The notes beneath the pieces are model-generated. The model ran no database searches. It saw only the letters and a program-made list of their open reading frames with translations, and was not told the DNA's origin. DNA of 64,000 nucleotides from DASXMR01 sp036495525 (GTDB lineage Bacteria > Actinomycetota > Actinomycetes > Streptosporangiales > Streptosporangiaceae), in assembly GCA_036495525.1 (NCBI GenBank), contig DASXMR010000046.1, positions 1-64,000 on the forward strand. The letters run 5' to 3'. The translations under genes were made by a program, and so were the position numbers. Positions 24,321-32,365 of the stretch are shown here, piece by piece; positions within the stretch are counted from its first letter, which is position 1, and each line of letters begins with the position of its first letter.

Positions 24321-25795
24321 TGAGCATCAGCATGACCGCAACCGCAGAGAACAGCACCGCAGCAGGCGGGCCTGACAGCATCGCTGCCGGTACCGGCCGG
24401 GTAACACGCGTGATCGGTCCGGTTGTCGACGTCGAGTTCAGCGCTGAGCAGATGCCCGAGATCTACAACGCCCTGCACGTGGACGTGACCATCGGGGACA
24501 GCACGAGCACGCTCACCCTTGAGGTCGCCCAGCACATCGGCGACAACACCGTCCGGGCGATCTCGATGCAGCAGACCGACGGCCTGGTACGCGGCGCCGA
24601 GGTGACCGACACCGGCGCGTCGATCTCGGTCCCGGTCGGCGACGTGACCAAGGGCCACGTGTTCAACGTGCTTGGCGAGACCCTGGACGTGCCCCTGTCG
24701 TCGCTCAAGGTCACCGAGCGCTGGCCGATCCACCGCGAGGCGCCCGCCTTCGACCAGCTCGAGCCCAGGACCGAGGTGTTCATCACCGGGATCAAGGTGC
24801 TCGACCTGCTCACCCCGTACGTGCGCGGCGGGAAGATCGGCCTGTTCGGCGGCGCCGGCGTGGGCAAGACCGTGCTGATCCAGGAGATGATCCGCCGGGT
24901 CGCGCAGGACTTCAGCGGCGTGTCCGTCTTCGCCGGCGTGGGAGAGCGCACCCGCGAGGGCAATGACCTGTTCCTGGAGATGACCGAGTCCGGCGTGATC
25001 AACGACACGGCGCTGGTCTTCGGGCAGATGGACGAGCCACCGGGCACCCGGCTGCGGGTCGGGCTGGCCGCGCTGACCATGGCCGAGTACTTCCGCGACG
25101 AGCAGCGCCAGGACGTGCTGCTGTTCATCGACAACATCTTCCGCTTCACCCAGGCGGGCTCTGAGGTTTCCACGCTGCTCGGCCGGATACCGTCGGCGGT
25201 GGGCTACCAGCCGACGCTGGCCGACGAGATGGGCCAGCTGCAGGAGCGGATCACCTCGACCCGCGGCCACTCGATCACCTCGATGCAGGCGATCTTCGTG
25301 CCAGCTGACGACTACACCGACCCGGCGCCGGCCACCACGTTCGCGCACCTGGACGCCACCACGGAGCTGTCCAGGGAGATCACCGAGAAGGGCATCTTCC
25401 CCGCGGTCGACCCGCTGGCCTCGACCTCCCGGCTGCTGGACGCCAAGTACATCGGCCAGGAGCACTACGACGTGGCCCGCGAGGTGCAGCGGATCCTGCA
25501 GCGCTACAACGAACTGCAGGACATCATCGCGATCCTGGGCATCGACGAGCTGTCCGAGGAAGACCGGGTCACCGTCCAGCGGGCGCGCCGGATCGAGCGG
25601 TTCTTGTCCCATCCGATGTACGTGGCCGAGCAGTTCACCGGCATCCCCGGCGTCTTCGTGCCGCTGGACGAGACGATCGCCTCGTTCAAGGCCGTTGCCG
25701 AAGGCAAGTACGACCACGTGCCCGAGCAGGCGTTCTTCATGGTCGGCGGCATCGAGGACGTGGAAAAGAAGGCCAGGGAGCTGGAGCGGTCATGA
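24320..25795 (+). CDS. atpD: ATP synthase F1 subunit beta
   Basis: The 491-residue product is the catalytic subunit. Walker A is GGAGVGKT (about 177-184), followed by the catalytic Glu region GVGERTREGND. Walker B is VLLFIDNIFRF, and the DELSEED-type lever is present as DELSEED. The GTG at 24320 shares a base with the atpG stop and has AGGGAG close upstream; an ATG at 24332 is an alternative start. Confidence 0.97.
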   Translation: MSISMTATAENSTAAGGPDSIAAGTGRVTRVIGPVVDVEFSAEQMPEIYNALHVDVTIGDSTSTLTLEVAQHIGDNTVRAISMQQTDGLVRGAEVTDTGASISVPVGDVTKGHVFNVLGETLDVPLSSLKVTERWPIHREAPAFDQLEPRTEVFITGIKVLDLLTPYVRGGKIGLFGGAGVGKTVLIQEMIRRVAQDFSGVSVFAGVGERTREGNDLFLEMTESGVINDTALVFGQMDEPPGTRLRVGLAALTMAEYFRDEQRQDVLLFIDNIFRFTQAGSEVSTLLGRIPSAVGYQPTLADEMGQLQERITSTRGHSITSMQAIFVPADDYTDPAPATTFAHLDATTELSREITEKGIFPAVDPLASTSRLLDAKYIGQEHYDVAREVQRILQRYNELQDIIAILGIDELSEEDRVTVQRARRIERFLSHPMYVAEQFTGIPGVFVPLDETIASFKAVAEGKYDHVPEQAFFMVGGIEDVEKKARELERS

Positions 25796-25832
25796 CCCGT
25801 CCGGCATGCTGGCGGCCGCCGGGAGGGCCGCG

Positions 25833-26240
25833 GTGACGCTGCAGGTGGCCCTCGTCGTCCCGGAGGGCGAGATCTGGTCCGGCCCGGCCCAGCGGGTCAT
25901 CGCCAAGACACTGGACGGCGACCTCGGCGTGCTGGCCGGGCACACTCCCGTGCTCGGCATCCTGAGCGAGGGCAGTGTGGTCCGGATCCTGGGCGAGGAG
26001 GGCGGGCCGACCGGGGGAGAGCTGACCGCCGCGGTGGCCGGCGGGTTCCTGTCGGTCGCCGACGACCGGGTCTCGATCCTGGCCCGCGATGCGCAGCTAG
26101 GTGCTGACGTGGACAAGTCCGCGGTGCGGGCCGACCTCGACGCCGAGCTGCAGAGCGCCGACCACGGACCCTCAGCCGAGGAGTCCTCGACGGCTCGCTA
26201 TCTGCGCGCGCTGCTGCGGGCCGCTGGCGACGAAGCCTGA
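25833..26240 (+). CDS. atpC: ATP synthase F1 subunit epsilon
   Basis: The 135-residue product has the epsilon N-terminal beta-sandwich (VALVVPEGEIWSGPAQRV, then the GDLGVLAGHTPVLG signature) and a helical C-terminus. It couples gamma rotation and can inhibit ATP hydrolysis. The GTG at 25833 is favoured by GGAGG six bases upstream; an in-frame ATG at 25806 lacks one. It closes the eight-gene F-type operon. Confidence 0.92.
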   Translation: MTLQVALVVPEGEIWSGPAQRVIAKTLDGDLGVLAGHTPVLGILSEGSVVRILGEEGGPTGGELTAAVAGGFLSVADDRVSILARDAQLGADVDKSAVRADLDAELQSADHGPSAEESSTARYLRALLRAAGDEA

Positions 26241-26255
26241 TCGGGCCAGCGCGGG

Positions 26256-26741
26256 ATGCCGAGACTGGCAGACTCGCTGGCTGTTTGGTTTGCCTGGCTG
26301 CTTGTCTCGGTGCTGCTCGCCGCCGCCGTCGCGGCGCTGGGCATCACGGTTCGCCGGATCCTGCTCGAGCGCGGCGGCGGCAACGTCGAGTGCGGGCTGC
26401 GCCGCGGTCCTGGCCAGCGCTGGCGCCTCGGCATCGTCGCTTACCGGCCCGACGAGCTGCGCTGGTTCAGCGCGTTCGGGGTCAGGCTGCGGCCCAACCT
26501 GGTCCTGGCTCGTAGCGCGATGCTCGTCACCGGCCGCCGGCCGGTCACCGCGGCCGAGGCGGTCAGCATCGGCGCCGGCACCGTGGTCATCGAGTGCCGG
26601 CTCAGCCCGGCTCCGCTCGTGACCGGCCAGCGCCGGGCACCGGCAGGGCCGGTCGAGCTCGCCATGGCCGAGGCCGCGCTGACCGGCTTCCTGGCCTGGC
26701 TGGAATCTGCCCCGCCTGGCCGGATGGCCGGCCGCGGCTGA
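26256..26741 (+). CDS. DUF2550 membrane-anchored protein
   Basis: The 161-residue product has one N-terminal membrane helix (WFAWLLVSVLLAAAVAALGI) and then a soluble beta-rich domain with GNVECGLRR and RPDELRWFSAFGVRLRP, characteristic of DUF2550. This family follows atpC in most actinobacteria, but its role is unknown. It is 15 bp after atpC and probably belongs to the operon. Its end overlaps a short tandem repeat. Confidence 0.85.
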   Translation: MPRLADSLAVWFAWLLVSVLLAAAVAALGITVRRILLERGGGNVECGLRRGPGQRWRLGIVAYRPDELRWFSAFGVRLRPNLVLARSAMLVTGRRPVTAAEAVSIGAGTVVIECRLSPAPLVTGQRRAPAGPVELAMAEAALTGFLAWLESAPPGRMAGRG

Positions 26742-26789
26742 CGGCTACGGCTTGGCGGCTACGGCTGACGGCTCCGGCTTAGCGGCTGC
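26736..26789. repeat. Two tandem 27-bp units
   Basis: Units 26736-26762 and 26763-26789 match at 24 of 27 positions; each is built of GGCT-rich hexamers such as GGCTGACGGCT. A partial third copy follows. They fill the gap between DUF2550 and the convergent adenosyltransferase gene and include the DUF2550 stop codon. Confidence 0.75.
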
Positions 26790-26816
26790 GGCTGGCGGCC
26801 GCGACCGCGCGGCTGG

Positions 26817-27413
26817 CTAGCGCTCGCCGCCCGGCTGCCAGAGCAGGTCGCCCGCCGTCTCATTGGCCCGCCTGCCGAGGATGAACAGCAGGTCGGAGAG
26901 CCGGTTCAGGTACGTCGCGGTGAGCGGGTTCATACCGTCGCCGTGCACGGCGAGCGCCGCCCAGGTGGTGCGCTCGGCCCGGCGCACCGCGGTGCGCGCG
27001 ACGTGCAGCAGGGCGGCTCCCGCCGTGCCGCCCGGCAGGATGAAGCTGCGGAGCGCTGGCAGGCCCTCGTTCTGCCGGTCGCACTCCTGCTCCAGGGCGG
27101 TCACGTAGCCCTGGTCGATCCGCAACGGCGGATACGGGGGATCGTCCCTTACCGGGTTGCACAGGTCGGCGCCGACGTCGAACAGCTCGTTCTGGATCCG
27201 GATCAGCAGCCTGGTCATCTCGCCCGGCAGCTGGCCCATGGTCACCGCCACGCCGATCGCCGCGTTCGCCTCGTCCACGTCAGCGTAGGAAGCCAGGCGT
27301 ACGTCGGTCTTCGGCGCCCGGCTGCCGTCGCCCAGTGCGGTGGTGCCGTCGTCGCCGGTGCGGGTGTAGATGCGGGACAGCACGACCGGCGTCTGCTTGC
27401 GATCGGAAGACAT
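26817..27413 (-). CDS. Cob(I)yrinic acid a,c-diamide adenosyltransferase (PduO type)
   Basis: The 198-residue product has the PduO ATP-binding N-terminus YTRTGDDGTTALGDGSR and the conserved helix RTAVRRAERTTWAL near residue 140. It transfers adenosyl from ATP to reduced corrinoid, giving the cofactor used by acyl-CoA mutases such as the one encoded at 58936. The placement after DUF2550 is common in actinobacteria. The start at 27413 gives a full-length protein. Confidence 0.93.
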   Translation of the reverse strand: MSSDRKQTPVVLSRIYTRTGDDGTTALGDGSRAPKTDVRLASYADVDEANAAIGVAVTMGQLPGEMTRLLIRIQNELFDVGADLCNPVRDDPPYPPLRIDQGYVTALEQECDRQNEGLPALRSFILPGGTAGAALLHVARTAVRRAERTTWAALAVHGDGMNPLTATYLNRLSDLLFILGRRANETAGDLLWQPGGER

Positions 27414-27475
27414 GGGCTCACGCTACCGGGCTGGCGAGCGCCGGCGGCGCGAGCCCGCTCTGGTGCCGCGGCCGG

Positions 27476-27557
27476 GGCGCTCGCGCGGGACTGGCGTGGA
27501 TGGCGCTCCCTGGCCGCCTTTGCTGCCGGGGCTGGCGGCGCTCGCGCGGGACTGGCG
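27476..27557. repeat. Pair of 21-bp direct repeats
   Basis: The same 21-bp sequence, beginning GGCGCTCGCG and ending GGACTGGCG, occurs at 27476-27496 and 27537-27557, a 61-bp period. They lie upstream of the adenosyltransferase gene. No gene is seen here. Confidence 0.7.
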
Positions 27558-27707
27558 GGGGACGGCCGCGTTCTTCATGGTTCCTGACTGGATCCAGACA
27601 GTGACCAGACGGCTGTCCTGGTAACGATTGCCGCTATACCAGGATCACTCTGACCTGGGGTATTCACATCAGCACCACGATGTGGCATCGTATAAACACG
27701 AAGGGTG

Positions 27708-27860
27708 ATGACCGAGCAGCGGCCAGGCTACTCATGCGCCGAACTGGCTGCCGCCGGGATGTTCACCTCGCAGGCCCTAGCGGCCTGGAGCGGGCCCGGC
27801 GACGCGGCCCGCGGGCCATCTTTGGTCAGCTTCCGGCGGATCTCGGGGGCCCGCCGGTAG
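27708..27860 (+). CDS. Possible 50-residue protein, own transcription unit
   Basis: The frame encodes a 50-residue peptide beginning MTEQRPGYSCAELAAAGMF and ending in an Arg-rich SFRRISGARR. It has AAGGG just before GTG 27705/ATG 27708. A TATAAA box lies at 27691-27696, and a strong hairpin terminator follows 27 bp after the stop. No family is recognised. The signals on both sides make it more likely than a random frame, but codon evidence is limited by length. Confidence 0.35.
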   Translation: MTEQRPGYSCAELAAAGMFTSQALAAWSGPGDAARGPSLVSFRRISGARR

Positions 27861-27887
27861 CCCAGATGGCTCAGACAGTGGGGGGAA

Positions 27888-27922
27888 GCGCGCTCCCGGC
27901 CAGCGGGCCGGGAGCGCGCTTT
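27888..27922 (+). terminator. Strong hairpin terminator
   Basis: GCGCGCTCCCGGCC (27888-27901) and GGCCGGGAGCGCGC (27906-27919) form a perfect 14-bp stem with a 4-nt loop, followed by TTT. A partial copy of the 3' arm and the T-run recurs at about 27969-27990. Confidence 0.8.
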
Positions 27923-28048
27923 GCCGTCCAGCCTGGCGCGTCCGGCTGGGGTGTCCAGCCGGCCGTCCAGCCGGGAGCGTGCTTTGCCCGCCCGGCATCT
28001 CGTGTCAGCGGCAGGCCGGGCGAGTAGGGTTCTTGTTCAGATGTCCCG

Positions 28049-29716
28049 ATGACGTTCTGGATGGTGGCTGTGTACGACTATGTCATCGTTGGCGCCGGCA
28101 GTGCCGGCTGCGTGCTCGCGTCGCGCCTGTCCGAGAACCCGGCCACCCGAGTGCTGCTGCTCGAGGCGGGCCCGCCCGACGACGCCGACGAGATCCATAT
28201 CCCGGCGGCGCTGAACCTGCTGTTCAAGAGCACCTACGACTGGAACTTCCAGACCGTGCCGCAGGAGCGGGCGGCCGGCCGCTCGGTCTACTGGCCGCGC
28301 GGGCGTACCCTGGGCGGCTCGTCCTCCATCAACGCGATGATCTACATCCGCGGCAACCGGTACGACTACGACACCTGGCGTGACGAGTACGGCTGCGAGG
28401 GCTGGGGCTACGCCGACATGCTGCCCTACTTCATCCGCGCTGAGGCCAACTCGCGCGGCGAGTCGCCGTTCCACGGCGGATCCGGCCCGCTGTCGGTGCA
28501 GGACCTGCGGCACAAGTCGCCGCTCACCGCCGCCTTCGTGGCCGCCGCCGAGCACAGCGGACAGCCGGCCAACGCCGACTTCAACGGCGCGCAGCAGGAC
28601 GGCGTCGGGTTCTACCAGGTCACCCAGAAGGCGGGGCGACGGTGGTCGGCCGCTGACGCCTACCTGCACCCGGCGGCTGACCGGCCCAACCTGACAATCG
28701 AGACCGACGCGCTGGTGACGGGCGTGCTGATCGAGGCGGGGCGCGCCACCGGCGTGCGCTACCTCAGGCGCGGCACCGAGGAGCTGGCCAGGGCAGAGGC
28801 GGAGGTCATCCTCGCCGCCGGCGCGGTCGGCAGCCCGCAGCTGCTGATGCTGTCCGGCGTCGGGCCAGCCGATCACCTGCACGAGCATGGCATCGCCGTG
28901 CTGGCCGACAGCCCCGGAGTCGGCGCCAACCTGTCGGACCACCCGATCGTGACGGCGCTGTGGAGCACGCCGAAGTCACCAAGCCTGGCCGAGAAGGCCG
29001 GCCCAAGGAACATGCTGCGCTGGCAGTTCGCCCACTCCGGCCCGATGACGACCAACGTCGCCGAGGCCGGCGGGTTCGTGCGCACCGAGGCCGGCCTGCC
29101 GGCCCCCGACATCCAGTGGCATGTGCTGCCGGTGCCCTACATCCAGGGCGGCCTAGTCGACCCGACCATCCGGGCCATGTCGCTGCTGATCACGCTCGTG
29201 GCTGTCGGCAGCCGCGGCACGGTCCGGCTGCGCAGCAGCGACCCGCGGCACAAGCCGGCCATCGACCCGGCCTACCTTTCTGACGCTGCCGACATCGGCC
29301 CGCTGATCAGCGCCATCGGCATGGCCAGGGAGATCGCCGCCGCCAAGCCGCTGAGCAAAGTCTGCCGGGCCGAGCTCTCGCCGGGTGCCGACCTGGTCAG
29401 CGACGCCGAGCTGATCGACTTCATCCGCCGCGACATCACCACGATCTACCATCCGGTCGGCACCTGTGCGATGGGCGGCGACTCGCGCGTGGCGGCCAGC
29501 AGGCTTGCCAGCGTCGTCGACCCCGAGCTGCGGGTGCGCGGCGTCGAGGGCCTGCGAGTCGTGGACGCGTCGGTCATGCCGGCCGTGCCGCGCGGCAACA
29601 CCAACGCGCCCACGATCGCGATCGCCGAGCGCGCCGCCGACCTGATCAGCGGCCGCGCGCCGCTCGCCGCGCTCGACCCGAGCGACCTGGCGCTGGCCGC
29701 CGCCCCGGTTCCGTAG
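28049..29716 (+). CDS. GMC-family FAD oxidoreductase (choline/alcohol dehydrogenase-like)
   Basis: The 555-residue product has the FAD-binding fold at the start (YVIVGAGSAGCVLASRL), both GMC signatures (PRGRTLGGSSSINAM and GAVGSPQLLMLSGVGP), the catalytic His in YHPVGTCAMG and the Asn in NTNAPTIAIAERAADLI. It oxidises an alcohol to an aldehyde, substrate unknown. No betaine aldehyde dehydrogenase is adjacent, but an aldehyde dehydrogenase gene is 2.7 kb away. ATG 28049 is used; ATG 28061 or GTG 28064 are also possible, and no clear ribosome site is visible. Confidence 0.9.
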   Translation: MTFWMVAVYDYVIVGAGSAGCVLASRLSENPATRVLLLEAGPPDDADEIHIPAALNLLFKSTYDWNFQTVPQERAAGRSVYWPRGRTLGGSSSINAMIYIRGNRYDYDTWRDEYGCEGWGYADMLPYFIRAEANSRGESPFHGGSGPLSVQDLRHKSPLTAAFVAAAEHSGQPANADFNGAQQDGVGFYQVTQKAGRRWSAADAYLHPAADRPNLTIETDALVTGVLIEAGRATGVRYLRRGTEELARAEAEVILAAGAVGSPQLLMLSGVGPADHLHEHGIAVLADSPGVGANLSDHPIVTALWSTPKSPSLAEKAGPRNMLRWQFAHSGPMTTNVAEAGGFVRTEAGLPAPDIQWHVLPVPYIQGGLVDPTIRAMSLLITLVAVGSRGTVRLRSSDPRHKPAIDPAYLSDAADIGPLISAIGMAREIAAAKPLSKVCRAELSPGADLVSDAELIDFIRRDITTIYHPVGTCAMGGDSRVAASRLASVVDPELRVRGVEGLRVVDASVMPAVPRGNTNAPTIAIAERAADLISGRAPLAALDPSDLALAAAPVP

Positions 29717-29730
29717 CCGAAACCGCAGCG

Positions 29731-29759
29731 GGCCCGGCCAGCTTGCCGCTGGCCGGGCC
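29731..29759. terminator. Hairpin between convergent genes
   Basis: GGCCCGGCCAGC (29731-29742) and GCTGGCCGGGCC (29748-29759) form a perfect 12-bp stem with a 5-nt loop. It lies between the GMC gene and the convergent membrane protein gene, so it may serve both. Confidence 0.7.
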
Positions 29760-29817
29760 GTGCGGGCCGCTGGCCAGCTCGCGCTGGTCAGGCCCGTGCT
29801 GCTGCTAGTCGGGCTGC

Positions 29818-30468
29818 CTACCGCCGGGACGACCCAGCCTTTGCCCGGTTGTCGGCCAGCCGTTCTGATTCGGCATCAGCCCCGCGGCGCGGCAGGCTGA
29901 TCCGCTGCCGCAGCCGGGCTGAGATCGGCTGCGAAGGTGCGGTCGCCGCATCCCCGTCGACCTGATCGGACGGGGCTGCCCGGCGGACTGCCTCGGCGTC
30001 AGCGGCGATCGCTGCGTCCCTGACGCCGACGACGGTGAAGCGGCCGAGCGCTAGTGCGGCGAAGAACACGATAGCTGCGCCCAGCCCGTAGTAGAACCCG
30101 AGCTGCTCGGCCGCGCGGTGAACGGCCCCGCCGGCCGGCATCCCCGCCGACAGGCTCGTGCGCAGGGGCAGCACCAGCGGTCCGGCAGCGAACCAGATAC
30201 CGCTGAGCGTCGCCAGCGTGGCACCGCCGACGGCGCCTGGCCTGCTCCGGCTCGCTAGCACGACCAGCCCGCCGATGAGGGCTGCCGCGCCAGGCACGAC
30301 GTCGAGCCACACCCGGCCTGACGTCATGACCCACGGGTGGTTCGGCGTGTAGGCGAAATGGAAATAGGGCCCGATGAACGGAATCAGGCCACCCCAGATA
30401 CCGAGCAGCACAAGCAGCACGCCGCTGAGCGCGCCGCGACTCCGCGGAATCCGCAGCATCCCGGCCAT
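29818..30468 (-). CDS. Four-helix membrane protein, function unknown
   Basis: The 216-residue product has four membrane helices (about residues 12-32, 48-68, 75-97, 120-145). A conserved-looking loop lies between the first two (PYFHFAYTPNHPW). A charged cytoplasmic tail of about 60 residues follows. The ATG at 30468 is backed by AAAGGAGTG; the frame extends upstream but without a site. Similar unnamed membrane proteins are common in actinobacteria. No operon partner is present. Confidence 0.7.
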   Translation of the reverse strand: MAGMLRIPRSRGALSGVLLVLLGIWGGLIPFIGPYFHFAYTPNHPWVMTSGRVWLDVVPGAAALIGGLVVLASRSRPGAVGGATLATLSGIWFAAGPLVLPLRTSLSAGMPAGGAVHRAAEQLGFYYGLGAAIVFFAALALGRFTVVGVRDAAIAADAEAVRRAAPSDQVDGDAATAPSQPISARLRQRISLPRRGADAESERLADNRAKAGSSRR

Positions 30469-30676
30469 TTGAATCACTCCTTTGCCAGGGTCAAACCTGC
30501 TTGGCGCAGTTACCCGGCTGATCGCCGGCCATGCACGGCCGGCCATTCAGCACAATGGCCGGTCGCTGGGAGCGCGCCGTTTTGTCAGAGTACCGAGCTA
30601 ACCTAGAACATGCATTCGAGGGAAGTCCATCGGTAGTCCGGAGCAGGCAGCCGCGTAGCAGACGGAGGTGCCCAGG

Positions 30677-32275
30677 GTGTGCGAGTCCCGGCAGCCAAGC
30701 CGTCCGGCGAGTGCGGCGGACGCGATAGCGATGGCGCGCACGGGCCTGGCATGGCTGGCCGCCGCTGACGTGGCCGCATTACCGGCCGTTACCCAGGGGG
30801 ACTGCCTGCGCGCGCTGGCCGAGGCCGAGTCGCTGCATCTCGCTGCCCGGACCCGGGTGCTCAGCGCCTACCGGGCGCAGGCCGGATACGAAGAGGACGG
30901 GCACGGGTCGGCGGCCACGTGGCTGACCTGGCAGACGAGAGTTACCAGCGGCGCGGCTGGTGCGGCGGTGGCTTGGACCAGGCGGCTGGCGGCTCACCCG
31001 GCGGTCGCGACCGCCCTGGCCGAAGCTGCCATCAGCGTCTCCTGGGCGAAGGCCATCTGCGCCTGGAGTGACCAGCTGCCGGAAGCGAACCGGGCCGACG
31101 CGGACGCGATCTTGCTGGCCGCCGCGGCTGGCGGTGCTGACCTGGCGGACTTAGCCGCTCTCGCGCAGCAGATCAGGGCGCGCACCGCAGGACCCGACCA
31201 CGACACAGACGGCTTCGATGACCGGTGGCTGCGCCTGGACCAGACCCTCGATGGTGTTGGCAGCCTGCAGGGCCAGCTGACGGCCAGGTGCCGCGCAGCG
31301 CTGGAAGCAGTCCTCGGAACCCTGGGCCGCAAGCATGGTCCGGAGGACACCAGGAGTCGCAGCCAGCGCGACCATGACGCGCTCGAGGAAGCGTGCCGGC
31401 TGCTGCTCGCCGCCGGCTGCCTGCCCGCCCGAGCTGGCCAGCCGGTGCAGCTGCAGGTCCACATGACCCTCGACGACCTGCTGGGCCGCGCCGGAGCCGC
31501 CAGCCAGCCGGCCAGTTCGGCCGCCATCGGACTGCCATGCGGGACTGCTGCACCGGCCAGCGCGGCCGCGTTCGGGCTGCCTGCCGGGCCGGGCGACGAG
31601 TGTGACGTCGCGATCCTGCCGGTCGTGACCGGTCACCTCGACCCTGATGTGCTTGATCAGCTTGCAGCCGTCGTTCTGCGGGCGAATGTCGCCGCAGCCG
31701 GACCGCCAGGTGCCGCAGGCCCCGGTCGGCCCGGCTCTGCTGACCGGCGGTGCGCTGAGTCCGGCCGGGCGTCGGGTCGCACGCCAGGCGATCTGGCCGA
31801 GGCTGGAGCGGCGAGTCCAGCTAGCGTGCTGCGGGCGGAGCGCGCCGTGCGACAGCTGATAGTCCGGTGGGCGGTGGCGTTGCTATCCGGGCCATTCGGC
31901 CTGGCTGCCACCTTGCGTACCAGCCTGCCGCACGACGTCGTGGCCAGCGTCTCGCTGCCGCTGGACGTGGGCGCGCTGACGGAGACCATTCCGGTTCATC
32001 TGCGGCGCGCGGTGACCGTGCGCGACCCGCAATGCCGGTTCCCCGGCTGCGATCAGCCGGCTGCTGCGTGCCAGCCGCACCACATCGTGCCCCGTTCGCA
32101 AGGCGGTCCGGCCAGCCTCAGCAACCTGGTCAACCTCTGCGCGTTCCACCACCTGACCGTGATCCACCGGTGGGGCTGGGCCATCACCTTGCATCCCGAC
32201 GGGACCGTGACCGCCACCAGCCCGGACCGCGACAGGGTCCTGCGCAGCCACAGTCCGCCGGCCGCGGCCGCCTGA
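30677..32275 (+). CDS. DUF222 protein with C-terminal HNH endonuclease domain
   Basis: The 532-residue product has an N-terminal all-alpha DUF222 region (about 20-250), an Ala/Gly/Pro-rich middle, and an HNH domain at about 455-520. Its key residues are C in RFPGC, PHHIVPRSQGG and LVNLCAFHH. This pair is an abundant actinobacterial family, often multicopy and near mobile DNA; some are thought to be nucleases with unknown targets. The GTG at 30677 has GGAGG at 8 bp; an upstream GTG at 30668 overlaps that site. The gene ends inside a 15-bp tandem repeat. Confidence 0.85.
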   Translation: MCESRQPSRPASAADAIAMARTGLAWLAAADVAALPAVTQGDCLRALAEAESLHLAARTRVLSAYRAQAGYEEDGHGSAATWLTWQTRVTSGAAGAAVAWTRRLAAHPAVATALAEAAISVSWAKAICAWSDQLPEANRADADAILLAAAAGGADLADLAALAQQIRARTAGPDHDTDGFDDRWLRLDQTLDGVGSLQGQLTARCRAALEAVLGTLGRKHGPEDTRSRSQRDHDALEEACRLLLAAGCLPARAGQPVQLQVHMTLDDLLGRAGAASQPASSAAIGLPCGTAAPASAAAFGLPAGPGDECDVAILPVVTGHLDPDVLDQLAAVVLRANVAAAGPPGAAGPGRPGSADRRCAESGRASGRTPGDLAEAGAASPASVLRAERAVRQLIVRWAVALLSGPFGLAATLRTSLPHDVVASVSLPLDVGALTETIPVHLRRAVTVRDPQCRFPGCDQPAAACQPHHIVPRSQGGPASLSNLVNLCAFHHLTVIHRWGWAITLHPDGTVTATSPDRDRVLRSHSPPAAAA

Positions 32276-32315
32276 ACGGCGGGACCCTGAACGGCGGGAC
32301 CCTGAACGGCGGGAC
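32272..32315. repeat. Three tandem 15-bp units at the end of the HNH gene
   Basis: The unit CTGAACGGCGGGACC repeats at 32272-32286, 32287-32301 and 32302-32315 (last base changed). The stop codon of the HNH gene lies in the first unit, so the array is just beyond the coding end. Confidence 0.85.
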
Positions 32316-32365
32316 GGCGGAACCTGGGACGGGCGGGCGGCGGGACGCGGGTAAGGCGCTACCTG

